64,000 nucleotides of DNA from JBFGFX01 sp965232455 (lineage in GTDB: Bacteria; Pseudomonadota; Gammaproteobacteria; Steroidobacterales; Woeseiaceae). Location: positions 5,084,001 to 5,148,000 of the forward strand of contig OZ246981.1 of NCBI GenBank assembly GCA_965232455.1, written 5' to 3'. The notes beneath the pieces are model-generated. The model searched no databases and had not been told where the DNA came from. It worked only from the letters and a program-made list of their open reading frames with translations. This document shows positions 45,113-53,788 of the stretch, piece after piece (the first letter of the stretch is position 1; every line of letters begins with the position of its first letter). Both the position numbers and the translations under genes were made by a program.

Positions 45113-46006
45113 GTGGACCTACTCAAAGATGTGTTCCGCTCCATACGGCTTGAAGGCAGCGTTTTCTTCAATTCGACGTTAACCGCGCCATGGGACGTAC
45201 CGCTCCCGCCGTCCTCCAATTTGCGTTTTCATCTCGTCATCGAGGGTGGCACCTGGCTGCGGTCGTCGCGCCTGCCGGCCCCGGTTCGACTGCGCCGTGG
45301 CGACGCCGTGCTTCTGACGGATGGCGGCGCTCATCGCCTGACCGACGTCGGCGACCCGAGATCCGCGGACGGTTTGGAAAACGGGCCGGCTCACTCGACG
45401 TGTCACCTGATCTGCGGCAAGTTCGAGTTCGATGGGCACTTGAGGCATCCGCTCATCGACTCGCTGCCGCCGAACATACACGTGACGATCTCGGAACAGG
45501 AGGAGTCCATCTGGTCGATGGTGAGGATGATGGCCGACGAACTCGATCAGCAGCGACCGGAGTCGCCCATCGTCGTTGACCGCGTTTGTGAGCTGCTGCT
45601 GATCCATATGTTGCGGTCTCATGACGACCACGAAAACGCGCCGCCGACGTTCCTGGCGGCTCTCGACGATCCCTTTGTCCGTAAGAGTCTCCGACTCATC
45701 CACGATCGCCCCGACCGGGACTGGACGATCGAATCCCTGGCTAGCGAGGTCGGCATCTCGCGTTCGGCGTTTGCGGTACGGTTTCACGATCAGGTTGGTG
45801 TCCCTCCCAAGGCCTACCTGACGACCTGGCGCATGCACGAGGCGGGGAAGTTGCTGCGAAAGCCACGCACGAAGATCGACGACGTGGCTCGGCGGGTAGG
45901 ATATTCGTCGGCGGCGCCGTTCGTTCGCGCGTTCAGGAAATTTTTCGGCGAAACTCCCGGCGAGTACCGCGCGGCCATGCTTCGCCGTCAAACGCGTAAC
46001 CGCTAG
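45113..46006 (+). CDS. AraC-family transcriptional regulator with N-terminal cupin
   Basis: The 297-residue regulator has an N-terminal cupin-type ligand domain (SVFFNSTLTAPWDVPLPPSS, HLVIEGGTWLRS, RRGDAVLLTDGGAHRLTD) and a C-terminal double helix-turn-helix (DWTIESLASEVGISRSAFAV; KIDDVARRVGYSSAAPFVRA) with the AraC signature FRKFFGETPGEYR. The GTG start was used; no ATG is better placed. It is probably a ligand-responsive activator of a nearby or distant promoter. The next gene, a secreted beta-propeller on the same strand, lies 300 bases away with an array of direct repeats between them. Confidence 0.9.
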   Translation: MDLLKDVFRSIRLEGSVFFNSTLTAPWDVPLPPSSNLRFHLVIEGGTWLRSSRLPAPVRLRRGDAVLLTDGGAHRLTDVGDPRSADGLENGPAHSTCHLICGKFEFDGHLRHPLIDSLPPNIHVTISEQEESIWSMVRMMADELDQQRPESPIVVDRVCELLLIHMLRSHDDHENAPPTFLAALDDPFVRKSLRLIHDRPDRDWTIESLASEVGISRSAFAVRFHDQVGVPPKAYLTTWRMHEAGKLLRKPRTKIDDVARRVGYSSAAPFVRAFRKFFGETPGEYRAAMLRRQTRNR

Positions 46007-46022
46007 ACGTCCTGTCGCGGTT

Positions 46023-46052
46023 TTCTAACGGACTTCTAACGGCTTTGTCACG
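46023..46052. promoter_or_regulatory. 11-bp-period direct repeats, candidate regulator site
   Basis: TTCTAACGG occurs at 46023-46031 and again at 46034-46042, exactly 11 bases apart. A third weaker unit, TTGTCACGA, follows at 46045. An 11-base spacing is one helical turn and is typical of tandem monomer sites for response regulators of the OmpR/PhoB class. It lies between the AraC-type gene and the beta-propeller gene. Confidence 0.4.
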
Positions 46053-46305
46053 AAGTTGACCGTGCGTACCGGACTGTTTGCACGGCGTCCATAATCGCCG
46101 GCCGCCGGCGATCAAAGCCCGATCGTCCGGGTCGATCTCCACAGGGAAGCTATCGGCGCCGGTTCGGTGGGGCTCCTGGTGGTGCATGGCCGGTCATCAG
46201 CCATCCCCCCAGAACAGCAACGCCCCGCTGCTCCACCGGACCGGCCCGAACCGGCTCTCCCCGACTTTTCTGAAATCACGCACAGGACTCTAAGGAGACA
46301 GGGGT

Positions 46306-47637
46306 ATGAATTTGACCAGGTGCTTACTCACTTCGGTGGGGGCGGCTTTGCTTGCGGCGATGGCGGTATCGGCGAATGCCGACCCGTTCGGCGGGCGCAA
46401 TAACGGCACGAATTTCGAGGGTGGCGTATACGCCATGACAAACGACTTCTACGGCAACAGCGTCGTTGCTTACGGTCGGCGCGCGGACGGCACGCTCAAG
46501 CTGTTGGGAGAGTATGCGACGGGCGGCAAGGGCGCGGCGTTTGACGGCGGCGAAGGGCTCGACCCGCTCATTTCCGCCAACGCGGTGATACTGACGGAAA
46601 ACCGCCGGTTTCTGCTCGCGGTCAACGCCGGCAGCTCGACCATCAGCGTGTTTCGGGTTCGCAACAACCTGGAGCTGTTTCTGGTCGATCAGGAATACGT
46701 TGCGGGCGTTGGACCCAACAGCATCGCCTACCGCGACGGCGTCGTTTACGTGTCGTCGATCGACGCGGACGGCGTTTTCAACGGCGAGCCTGATCAGGAA
46801 GGCGCGTTGACCGGTTTCCGCCTGACGCCGGGCGGAGCGCTGCGCCGGATCGGCGGATCGGTCCGGTTTCTGGACAATCGTCCGTCCGCGTTGCAGTTCT
46901 CCCCTGATGGTCGGTTTCTCGTTGTCGCTTCCATCAACGCCGGCTCCGCGGCGCTGGCCAGCGGCAGCACGGACGAACTCGTGGTTTACGGCGTGTCGCG
47001 CAGCGGCCGCCTGACACGGGAGCCGCTGAGCGGTGCGACGTCCACGCTTCCGTTCAACGTCGAGAACCGCAATCTGCCGAGCGCCATCGGATTCGAGATC
47101 GTAGAAGACGAGGGCGAACAGTTCGTTGTCGTTACCGAGGCGCGTGAATTCCAGGCGGATGGATCCCCGCCCGCGTTCGCCGCGCTGCAAACGGGTTCCG
47201 TCTCGACGTGGCGGCTGGAAAAACACGGCCAGTTGACGCCGATCAATCTCGACGTGATGACCGGCGACGGGCTCTTCGACGGCGAACGCACCGCGTGCTG
47301 GATCGAGTTCTCGAAAGACGGAGATACTTTCTGGGTATCGAATGCGCTGGAGTCGACGCTGTCGACGTACTCGTTCGACAAGGGCGAAATCGAGCTCGAG
47401 GAGCGCGTCGCGGCCGTGGGCACGCCGCCGGCGGACGGCGACCCATTCGGCACAACCGACGGCTGGATCGATCTTTGGGCGAGCGACGACGGTCAGTACG
47501 TTTATCAGCTATTTGGCCTGAGCGGCACGATCGGTGTCTTCAAGGTCGAGGACGACGGCCGCGGCGAGGATCTGACCCTGATCCAGGAAGTGAGCGATCT
47601 TCCCGAAGCGAATACGCAGGGCATCGTGGCGTTCTAG
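46306..47637 (+). CDS. Secreted lactonase-family beta-propeller protein
   Basis: The 443-residue protein has a Sec signal peptide (CLLTSVGAALLAAMAVSANA) and repeated beta-propeller blades such as AVNAGSSTISVFRVRNNLEL, FSPDGRFLVVASINAGSAAL, and WVSNALESTLSTYSFDKGEI. The pattern matches the 7-bladed lactonase/YkgB-like family, some members of which are 6-phosphogluconolactonases. A secreted form is more likely to be a scaffold or surface protein. AAGGAGAC before the ATG supports the start. It is flanked by an intrinsic terminator and stands alone. Confidence 0.87.
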   Translation: MNLTRCLLTSVGAALLAAMAVSANADPFGGRNNGTNFEGGVYAMTNDFYGNSVVAYGRRADGTLKLLGEYATGGKGAAFDGGEGLDPLISANAVILTENRRFLLAVNAGSSTISVFRVRNNLELFLVDQEYVAGVGPNSIAYRDGVVYVSSIDADGVFNGEPDQEGALTGFRLTPGGALRRIGGSVRFLDNRPSALQFSPDGRFLVVASINAGSAALASGSTDELVVYGVSRSGRLTREPLSGATSTLPFNVENRNLPSAIGFEIVEDEGEQFVVVTEAREFQADGSPPAFAALQTGSVSTWRLEKHGQLTPINLDVMTGDGLFDGERTACWIEFSKDGDTFWVSNALESTLSTYSFDKGEIELEERVAAVGTPPADGDPFGTTDGWIDLWASDDGQYVYQLFGLSGTIGVFKVEDDGRGEDLTLIQEVSDLPEANTQGIVAF

Positions 47638-47672
47638 TTGGGTTTCGCCGGCAGGACGGTTTTGCCGGCAAA

Positions 47673-47706
47673 GGGCGCGCTTGGTGTCGCGGCGCGCCCT
47701 TTTTTT
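47673..47706 (+). terminator. Rho-independent terminator
   Basis: GGGCGCGC (47673-47680) pairs with GCGCGCCC (47692-47699) and is followed by seven T. It lies about 35 bases after the beta-propeller stop and terminates that rightward transcript. Confidence 0.92.
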
Positions 47707-47794
47707 CTTGCGCGGCTCGGATTGAGCCGGGCGGGTCATGGTCGGTGCCGTCCGCGGATTCGTTCCGGCTGCATTCGGATCGATACGGCCCGAG

Positions 47795-49648
47795 CTAGAC
47801 CGGGATGCAGACGTGTATCCGGGTGCCCCGGGAATCCGAATCGATCTGAAGAACCAGCCCCGCTTCGTCCGCCCGCCGGTGCATGTTCGTGAGTCCGAAC
47901 CCTCCTTCCACTGAATCAACGTCGAATCCCACACCGTCGTCGCCAATTTCGACACACACTTTTTCGGGCGCCGACGTTGTCGTTATGTGAACGGTTCGCG
48001 GCCGCGCATGCCGTAGCGCGTTGGTAGTGGCTTCCTGCACGATCCTGAGCACGTTGAGCGCCCGTTCCGGTCCAAGCGTGGTTTTCGGAATGTCGGCCAT
48101 GTCCCAGATCAGGCGCACGCCGCTTTTCTCCCAGACTTTCTTGGTGCGATGTCGGAAAGACGCAAGCAGCGAAACCAGGTCGTTTTGCTCGGGCGCAATC
48201 GAATCGACGATCAGCCGAAGATCGATCAGCGCATGTTCGAGCGAGTTTCGCAGTTCCTCGGCGGCTTCGTCTTTTTCGCTCATGGCAAGCGCCTGGATCA
48301 GCTGTCCGCCCAGGCCGTCGTGCATGTCGCGCATCAGCCGTTCACGTTCCTGCGAGAGCGTTCTCTCCCGCTCCAGTACGCGCCGCTCCTCGTATCCGAC
48401 CTCGAGTTCGTGAGCCTTGCGCTGAACGCGCTCCTCGAGTTCGCGGTTCAGTGTCGCCAGCTCGCTCGCCGAGTGCGTGTAACGTCGGGCGAGCAGAAGG
48501 CTGATGAACGCGATCTGCGCCATAGCGACGTATTTGGTGTAGTAGATCGTACCGGGAATCCAGGACGTAAAGTCGAACAGGTGGTCGCGAACGCCGAATA
48601 CGAAGTTGATGGCGCCGAAGGCGTACATGCCGACGCTTTCAAAAGACCAGTGCCGCCAGCTTGCAACGCCGTATTGCACGAGCGCGATAAACGCGCATAA
48701 CAGGATAAAGGGCACCCACACGAGCGCAAAATACGTGTACAACGCGCTGATCTTGAAGGTCGTCAGGAACCCGACGATCGGCGCGGTCAGAACGACGCCC
48801 AGACCGAGGACGGTCCTCTCGAGCCTGCGCATGCCGAGCCCGAAAAACCGGTTGGCGAACGACGGCGCCAATATCACCCACCAGAGCAGCAGATAGATCG
48901 CGGTAAACCACGTCCAGTGATGGATCGGGATTCGATCGATCAATCCGTGGATCGTGTGCAGCGCCCACAACAACACGATAACGGCGTAAATGCCGTAATA
49001 CGCGTATTGTCGTCCGCTCATGAAATAGAGGGCGAGAAGCGCGGTGGCCAGCCCGAGCATCAGCGTCGCGACAACCGCGGGAACCCAGAGACCGTAAAGC
49101 CTCTCCGCGCCATACGCCTCGGCGAGGACGTCGGCGGGACCGATGTAAATCGAATTCGGGGTAAGCCAGCTGTTTTCCCGGGCGAGGCGAACGTAAAGCG
49201 TTTCGGGCGCTCCGGACGGGCTCGCGTCGAGCGGCAGCCGGTAATAAAGCGGTCTGATGTAGAACGGCAGCGGACGTTCCATGTCGCCGCCCGAGCCGAT
49301 GAACACCGAGCCGAGGTACACGGCGAGATTCGCTTGCGGAACGGGTGCGTAAAACGCGAGCCCGCTTTGGTCCGGGGCGTGCGGCGGGAGATCGATGGCT
49401 ATCCAACTGCTGTTGAATCGATCGCGTTTGATCGACGTCGAAAGATGGGTTTCGCCGTCGATGGTTTTCCACGGGGCGCCGACCGGCGGGGCGTCGGCAT
49501 CGGATTCGACGAAACGCATGGAATCCACCCGGTATTCGTCCAGAGACGTGTTCGGCCGGTCGAGAGAGTGGACGATCTGCAGCAGGCCGAGTGGCAAAAC
49601 GGCAAGCACGGCCAGCCAGGCGGTCCTGGTTTTCGGCGGCGGGTTCAA
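47795..49648 (-). CDS. 7TM sensor histidine kinase (HisKA_3 type), copy paired with regulator relic
   Basis: The 617-residue kinase has an N-terminal membrane helix, an extracytoplasmic region (about 30-190), a 7TM-type membrane block (about 190-395), a coiled coil and a HisKA_3 domain. The phospho-accepting histidine is His443 in RDMHDGLGGQL. The HATPase domain has GDDGVGFD and GGFGLTNMH. It is a close paralogue of the kinase at 49828-51738. The start is TTG at 49648, which overlaps the stop of the upstream 55-codon regulator relic by four bases (TTGA), exactly as its paralogue overlaps the intact regulator. The kinase frame is intact, so it is likely still functional, perhaps signalling to the neighbouring regulator. 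Confidence 0.9.
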   Translation of the reverse strand: MNPPPKTRTAWLAVLAVLPLGLLQIVHSLDRPNTSLDEYRVDSMRFVESDADAPPVGAPWKTIDGETHLSTSIKRDRFNSSWIAIDLPPHAPDQSGLAFYAPVPQANLAVYLGSVFIGSGGDMERPLPFYIRPLYYRLPLDASPSGAPETLYVRLARENSWLTPNSIYIGPADVLAEAYGAERLYGLWVPAVVATLMLGLATALLALYFMSGRQYAYYGIYAVIVLLWALHTIHGLIDRIPIHHWTWFTAIYLLLWWVILAPSFANRFFGLGMRRLERTVLGLGVVLTAPIVGFLTTFKISALYTYFALVWVPFILLCAFIALVQYGVASWRHWSFESVGMYAFGAINFVFGVRDHLFDFTSWIPGTIYYTKYVAMAQIAFISLLLARRYTHSASELATLNRELEERVQRKAHELEVGYEERRVLERERTLSQERERLMRDMHDGLGGQLIQALAMSEKDEAAEELRNSLEHALIDLRLIVDSIAPEQNDLVSLLASFRHRTKKVWEKSGVRLIWDMADIPKTTLGPERALNVLRIVQEATTNALRHARPRTVHITTTSAPEKVCVEIGDDGVGFDVDSVEGGFGLTNMHRRADEAGLVLQIDSDSRGTRIHVCIPV

Positions 49649-49812
49649 TCGTTCACGAGCGCCGGCCGTTTTGCATCGTAAACGGCCGGTTTCTTCGGAT
49701 TGGCTTCCAGCTTGGTAACGACTTCAAACCGCGGGTCCGCGGAAACCATTTCGACTTGGGTCCGGCGCGCCGTTTCGCGGTCCTCGACGGCCAGGAGAGT
49801 GGACCGAGACAT
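49645..49812 (-). pseudogene. Internally deleted response-regulator relic (55 codons)
   Basis: Translation from ATG 49812 gives MSRSTLLAVEDRETARRTQV, then EMVSADPRFEVV, then TKLEANPKKPAVYDAKR and PALVND. Residues 1-32 align with residues 1-32 of the intact regulator at 51735-52367, and residues 33-55 align with its residues 188-210. The receiver aspartate and nearly all of the LuxR-type HTH are therefore deleted, in frame, by 155 codons. The start codon, upstream sequence and TTGA overlap with the next kinase gene are all retained. The open frame has survived many substitutions, which suggests it still serves as a translational leader for the kinase or as a small protein. Confidence 0.92.
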
Positions 49813-49827
49813 ACCGCTCTTTCTATG

Positions 49828-51738
49828 TTACTCGGCCGTTTTGTGCAAGTCGTCGGTGCGGGGGGCGTCTCCGGCCCCGCTGCCTCCGCGGTTGGGTATG
49901 CAGATGTGAATCCGGGTGCCGTCGTTATCGGAGTTGATGATGAGGATCAGTCCGGCTTCCTCGGCGCGCCGGCGCATGTTGCTGAGCCCGAATCCCTCTT
50001 TGGCGGATCGAACGTCAAAGCCAACGCCGTCGTCGCCGATTTCGACACAGACTTTGTCCGGGTCCGATCTCGCCATTATGCGCACGGTTTTCGGATGAGC
50101 ATGTTGCAAGGCGTTTGTCGTCGCTTCCTGAACGATCCGGAGAACGTTGAGCGATCGTTCCGGTCCGAGCGTCGTTTTCGGTATGTCGGCCATGTCCCAG
50201 ATCAAGCGGACATCGCTCTTTTCCCAGATTTTTTTGGTGCGATGCCTGAACGATGCGAGCAGGGAAACCAGGTCCTTTTGTTCGGGCGCAATCGAATCGA
50301 CGATCAGCCGCAGGTCGATCAGCGCGTTTTCGAGCGAGTTCCGGAGTTCCTTGGTAGCGTCGTTGTTTTCGCTCATGGCAATGGCCTGGATCAGCTGTCC
50401 GCCGAGACCGTCGTGCATGTCGCGCATCAATCGCTCGCGTTCCTGAGACAGCGTCCGTTCCCGCTCCAGCGCGCGCCGTTCTTCGTAGCCCGCCTCCAGC
50501 TCGCGGGCCTTGCTCTGGACGCGTTCTTCGAGTTCGCGGTTGAGCGTTTCCAGCTCGCGGGCGGATGCGGTGTATCGCCGGGCCAACAACAGGCTGATGA
50601 AAGCAATCTGCGCGACGGCGATATACTTCGTGTAATACGTCGTTCCGGGCACCCAGCTCCAGAAGTCGTACAGATGATCACGCACGTTGAACACGAAACC
50701 AACGGCGCCGAGTGCATACATGCCGACGCTCTCGAACGACCAGTTCCGCCAGCAGGCAACACCGTACAGAACCAGCGCCGTCAGCGAGCAAATGAGAACG
50801 AACGGCACCCATACGAGCGCAAAGTACGTAAATAGCGCTTCGATCCTGAAGGCCGCGAGGAGCACGAAAATCGGCAAGGTCAGAACGACGCCCGATACGA
50901 GGACCGTCCACTCGAGGGCGCGCATGTGAAGGTCGAAAAAACGACTCGCGAACGACGGCGCCAATATCACCCACCATAGCAGCACGTAGATGATCGTGAA
51001 CCACGTCCAGTGCTCGATCGGGATGTTGTCGACCAATTCGTGCGTCGTATGCAGCGCCCACAACAGCACAATGAGCGCGTAAATGCCGTAGTAAACAAAC
51101 CTGCGCCGGCTCATCAAATAGAGCGCGGCGAGCGCCAGGGAGAGTCCAAGCATGAGTATTGCTACTACGGCCGGGAGCCAGAAGGTATAAAGTTTCTGCT
51201 GGAGGAACTTCTCCTCCAGCAAATCGGCCGGGCCGATGTAGACCGCGTTCGGGCTATACCAGCCGCCTTCCCGGGCGATGCGAACATAGATCGTCTGAGT
51301 TACCTCGCGGGTGTTTGCGCTCAGGGGGAGCCGGTAATAGATCGGTCGGGTATAAAACGGCAGCGGCCGAACCATGTCGCCCGAATCGCCGACGTACGCG
51401 GTATCCAGATACACGGCCACATTCGCCTGCGGGTCCTGCATGTAAAGGGCGAGAGCAGTCCCGGCGTCGTTGGGCGGCGGATCGATCGCTATCCAGCCGC
51501 TGACGAAGCGGTCACGCCTGATCGGCGAATGCAGGCGCGTGCTGCGGTCGATCGTTTGCCACTCGGCGTCGAACGGCGGGGTTTCCGCGTGCGATTCGAC
51601 GATCCGCATGGAATCCACCCGATAGGGGTCGAGCGATTCGTCCGGTTGGTCCAGGTGATGAACGATTTGCAGCAGGCCGACGGGCAGGACGGCAAGCGCA
51701 GCGAGCCAGGCTGCCCGAATGACTTTGCCCGGTTTCAA
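49828..51738 (-). CDS. 7TM sensor histidine kinase (HisKA_3 type), copy paired with intact regulator
   Basis: The 636-residue kinase has the same layout as its paralogue to the left: a membrane helix, extracytoplasmic region, 7TM block, coiled coil, HisKA_3 with His442 in RDMHDGLGGQL and HATPase with GDDGVGFD. It is about 19 residues longer at the C-terminus (from NRGGSGAG to HKTAE). The DNA for the last part of this tail matches sequence lying upstream of the response-regulator start, indicating that the tail arose at a duplication junction. Translation starts at TTG 51738, overlapping the regulator stop by four bases. Confidence 0.92.
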   Translation of the reverse strand: MKPGKVIRAAWLAALAVLPVGLLQIVHHLDQPDESLDPYRVDSMRIVESHAETPPFDAEWQTIDRSTRLHSPIRRDRFVSGWIAIDPPPNDAGTALALYMQDPQANVAVYLDTAYVGDSGDMVRPLPFYTRPIYYRLPLSANTREVTQTIYVRIAREGGWYSPNAVYIGPADLLEEKFLQQKLYTFWLPAVVAILMLGLSLALAALYLMSRRRFVYYGIYALIVLLWALHTTHELVDNIPIEHWTWFTIIYVLLWWVILAPSFASRFFDLHMRALEWTVLVSGVVLTLPIFVLLAAFRIEALFTYFALVWVPFVLICSLTALVLYGVACWRNWSFESVGMYALGAVGFVFNVRDHLYDFWSWVPGTTYYTKYIAVAQIAFISLLLARRYTASARELETLNRELEERVQSKARELEAGYEERRALERERTLSQERERLMRDMHDGLGGQLIQAIAMSENNDATKELRNSLENALIDLRLIVDSIAPEQKDLVSLLASFRHRTKKIWEKSDVRLIWDMADIPKTTLGPERSLNVLRIVQEATTNALQHAHPKTVRIMARSDPDKVCVEIGDDGVGFDVRSAKEGFGLSNMRRRAEEAGLILIINSDNDGTRIHICIPNRGGSGAGDAPRTDDLHKTAE

Positions 51739-52367
51739 TCGTCCATGAGCCCCAGCCGTTTTGCCTCGTAAACGGCCGCTGCTTTCGAGTTGACTTCGAG
51801 CTTGGTATAGATTCGCTTGGTGTAGGTGCCGACCGTGTTCGCAGACACGTTCATGAGGTCCGCGATTTCGGAATAGGTGTAGCCTTTCGACGCGAGCGTC
51901 AGCACGTCGTGTTCGCGGGAGGACAGGCTGATGTCCGTCTGGCAGGCCGAACGCTGTTGAAAATGTGAAATCAGGTGGCTCGCTATGGCCGGGCTGATCG
52001 GCGACTCGCCGTTCATGATCTGGTGAATGGCGACGGATATTTCCTTCGCATCGTCATCTTTCAGCAGATACCCCTTCGCGCCGGCGCGAATGGCGGAGAC
52101 CACGCGTTTCTCGTCGCCGAAAACGGAAATCACCAGCGAATGACTTTGCTCGTTCGCCAGTTCGATGAGTTCCGTGCCGCTGCCGTCCGGCAGTTCCAGG
52201 TCAACGAGCAGGACCTCGGGTTTGAAGCGGTCGAATTCCCGTTTGGCGTCCGCAAGCGTGCCCACGTCTGCAACAACTTCCAGGCGCGGGTCCGCGGAAA
52301 CCTTTTCGACGAGGCTCCTGCGTGTCGTTTCGTGGTCCTCGACGACCATTACGGTGGATCGCGACAT
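51735..52367 (-). CDS. NarL/FixJ-family response regulator
   Basis: The 210-residue regulator has a receiver domain (acidic pair Glu10/Asp11 in VVEDHE, phospho-acceptor Asp56 in LLVDLELPDG, Lys in KGYLLKDDD) and a LuxR-type HTH (SSREHDVLTLASKGYTYSEI, ADLMNVSANTVGTYTKRI). It is the cognate partner of the 7TM histidine kinase, whose start overlaps its stop. A 180-base gap separates it from the divergent DsrE-like trio, so it may also regulate that operon. A partial duplicate is found at 49645-49812. Confidence 0.95.
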   Translation of the reverse strand: MSRSTVMVVEDHETTRRSLVEKVSADPRLEVVADVGTLADAKREFDRFKPEVLLVDLELPDGSGTELIELANEQSHSLVISVFGDEKRVVSAIRAGAKGYLLKDDDAKEISVAIHQIMNGESPISPAIASHLISHFQQRSACQTDISLSSREHDVLTLASKGYTYSEIADLMNVSANTVGTYTKRIYTKLEVNSKAAAVYEAKRLGLMDD

Positions 52368-52546
52368 ACATCTCTTTCTATGTCACCCAAGCGTTTTGTG
52401 CAAGTCACCTGTTTAAGGGACATCCACGGGCCGCCGGAACGTGCATAGTTGCCGCCGCTCCGAACGCGGGCGGACGAAAAAAGCAGTAACGATCGTTCGG
52501 CCGTACCGCCAGCAAATTAAACAGAACACCTCATGGAGAGTGGAAT

Positions 52547-52873
52547 ATGACCGGCTACGTATTAATCGAATCACGACCCAGACAAGAGTCCGAGGACGTG
52601 AGCCGCTGTTTCGAGTTGGCGGAAAGCCTCGCTGGCGACGGACACAGGGTGACGTTGTTCCTCGTGCAAAACGGTGTGCTGACCGCGCGCTCCGGCGCGT
52701 CCTCGGGCGCGCTGGACGGCGCCATCCGGGCCGGCGTCACGCTGCTCGCCGACGAGTTCTCGCTCCGCGAGCGCGGAATCAGCGACGACGAAATCGACGA
52801 AGGCATCGCGTCATCGCCAATCGACGTTGTCATCGACCGGCTCGTCGCCGGCGACAAAGTCATCTGGCACTGA
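52547..52873 (+). CDS. DsrH/TusB-like small sulfur-relay-type protein
   Basis: The 108-residue protein begins MTGYVLIESRPRQESEDVSR and contains the family core GHRVTLFLVQNGVLTARSGA, LLADEFSLRERGI and IDVVIDRLVAGDKVIWH. These motifs are typical of the DsrE/F/H fold, closest to DsrH-like members. It has a single Cys21. TGGAGAG precedes the ATG. It is the first of three consecutive genes of the same fold, with 12- and 10-base gaps, forming a likely operon whose products may make a heterotrimer. Confidence 0.85.
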   Translation: MTGYVLIESRPRQESEDVSRCFELAESLAGDGHRVTLFLVQNGVLTARSGASSGALDGAIRAGVTLLADEFSLRERGISDDEIDEGIASSPIDVVIDRLVAGDKVIWH

Positions 52874-52885
52874 CAGGAGAGTTTC

Positions 52886-53299
52886 ATGAGTAAGAAAACC
52901 ACACTCACGTTCGTGTTGATGGACGCTCCCTTTGAAAGCGCCCGAACGACGACGGCGATGCGCCTGCTCGACGTGGCCGCCCGCCGTGGGTACGACATCA
53001 ACGTTTTCGCCTACGAGGGCGCGGTCTATTTGCCTTTCATCCATCAAACCGCGCACCCCAATGCGGTCCATGGGCACGACGTGGAAGAAGAGAATCATCC
53101 GCTACCCAAGGACTGGGTGAGCGCGCTTATCGAAGAGGCGGAACGCAACGGCGGCTGCATCGACTGGGCCAACTGCGGTCTGTGCGTCGATGAACGCGGA
53201 GCGGGCGACGCTGTAGACGGCGTCCGCCGCGGCACGCCGGCGGATCTCGTCGATTTCGCGAAACGTTCGGACAACACGCTTGTGGTCCCAACCAGCTAA
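52886..53299 (+). CDS. DsrE-family protein with clustered cysteines
   Basis: The 137-residue DsrE-like protein has LTFVLMDAPFESARTTTAMR at its N-terminus and a cysteine cluster near residue 90-100 (GGCIDWANCGLCVDERGAG). This places three cysteines where DsrE/TusD keep the sulfur-accepting Cys. A histidine-rich loop (HQTAHPNAVHGHD) could bind metal. It is the middle gene of the trio and probably the persulfide-carrying subunit. Confidence 0.85.
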   Translation: MSKKTTLTFVLMDAPFESARTTTAMRLLDVAARRGYDINVFAYEGAVYLPFIHQTAHPNAVHGHDVEEENHPLPKDWVSALIEEAERNGGCIDWANCGLCVDERGAGDAVDGVRRGTPADLVDFAKRSDNTLVVPTS

Positions 53300-53309
53300 G
53301 GAATGGAAC

Positions 53310-53690
53310 ATGAAAACTTTACAGATCATCAAGACCGCTTACCGCGCCACGATCGAGGAACAGGACGATACGATTGTTTGGCTCACGCATGCGATGACTG
53401 GCGCCGGCGGCGATTTCGACGTGTTGTTGGGGGGCAGCTGCGTCAACTACACGGTTAAACACCAAACGGTCGAAGGGCTCACGTTCGGCAACTGGAAACA
53501 AACGAGTCCCCCAAAGCTCGCCCGTGACATCGCCGGACTCGTTGAGAAGGGCGTCGACGTTTACGTGCTCGAAGAGGACGTCCGGGACTACGGTATCGAC
53601 AGCGACGAGCAGATCGAGGGCATCAAGACCGTTGCCCGATCCGGTTTGGCGAAGCTGGTCGATCAATACGACCTGATCTGGCGGTGGTAG
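53310..53690 (+). CDS. DsrE-family protein
   Basis: The 126-residue protein has the same fold class (KTLQIIKTAYRATIEEQDDT, HAMTGAGGDFDVLLGGSCVN, KGVDVYVLEEDVRDYGI). One cysteine lies at the start of the second strand region (GGSCVNY). It is the last of the trio; a hairpin follows 47 bases after the stop. ATG at 53310 is chosen because GGAATGGAAC precedes it. No sulfite reductase or tusA gene is nearby. Confidence 0.83.
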   Translation: MKTLQIIKTAYRATIEEQDDTIVWLTHAMTGAGGDFDVLLGGSCVNYTVKHQTVEGLTFGNWKQTSPPKLARDIAGLVEKGVDVYVLEEDVRDYGIDSDEQIEGIKTVARSGLAKLVDQYDLIWRW

Positions 53691-53737
53691 GGCCGAGGCG
53701 GCTCTACCGCCGACCGGCGGCATTGACCAAACAATCC

Positions 53738-53759
53738 GAACACGCCGGGCGGCGTGTTC
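53738..53759 (+). terminator. Hairpin downstream of the DsrE trio
   Basis: GAACACGCC (53738-53746) pairs perfectly with GGCGTGTTC (53751-53759) across a four-base loop. No T-run follows, so rho-independent termination is uncertain. It lies 30 bases before the ATG of the next gene and could instead affect that gene's leader. Confidence 0.5.
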
Positions 53760-53788
53760 TGAAAACATCTTGATTCAGGAGAACTCTG

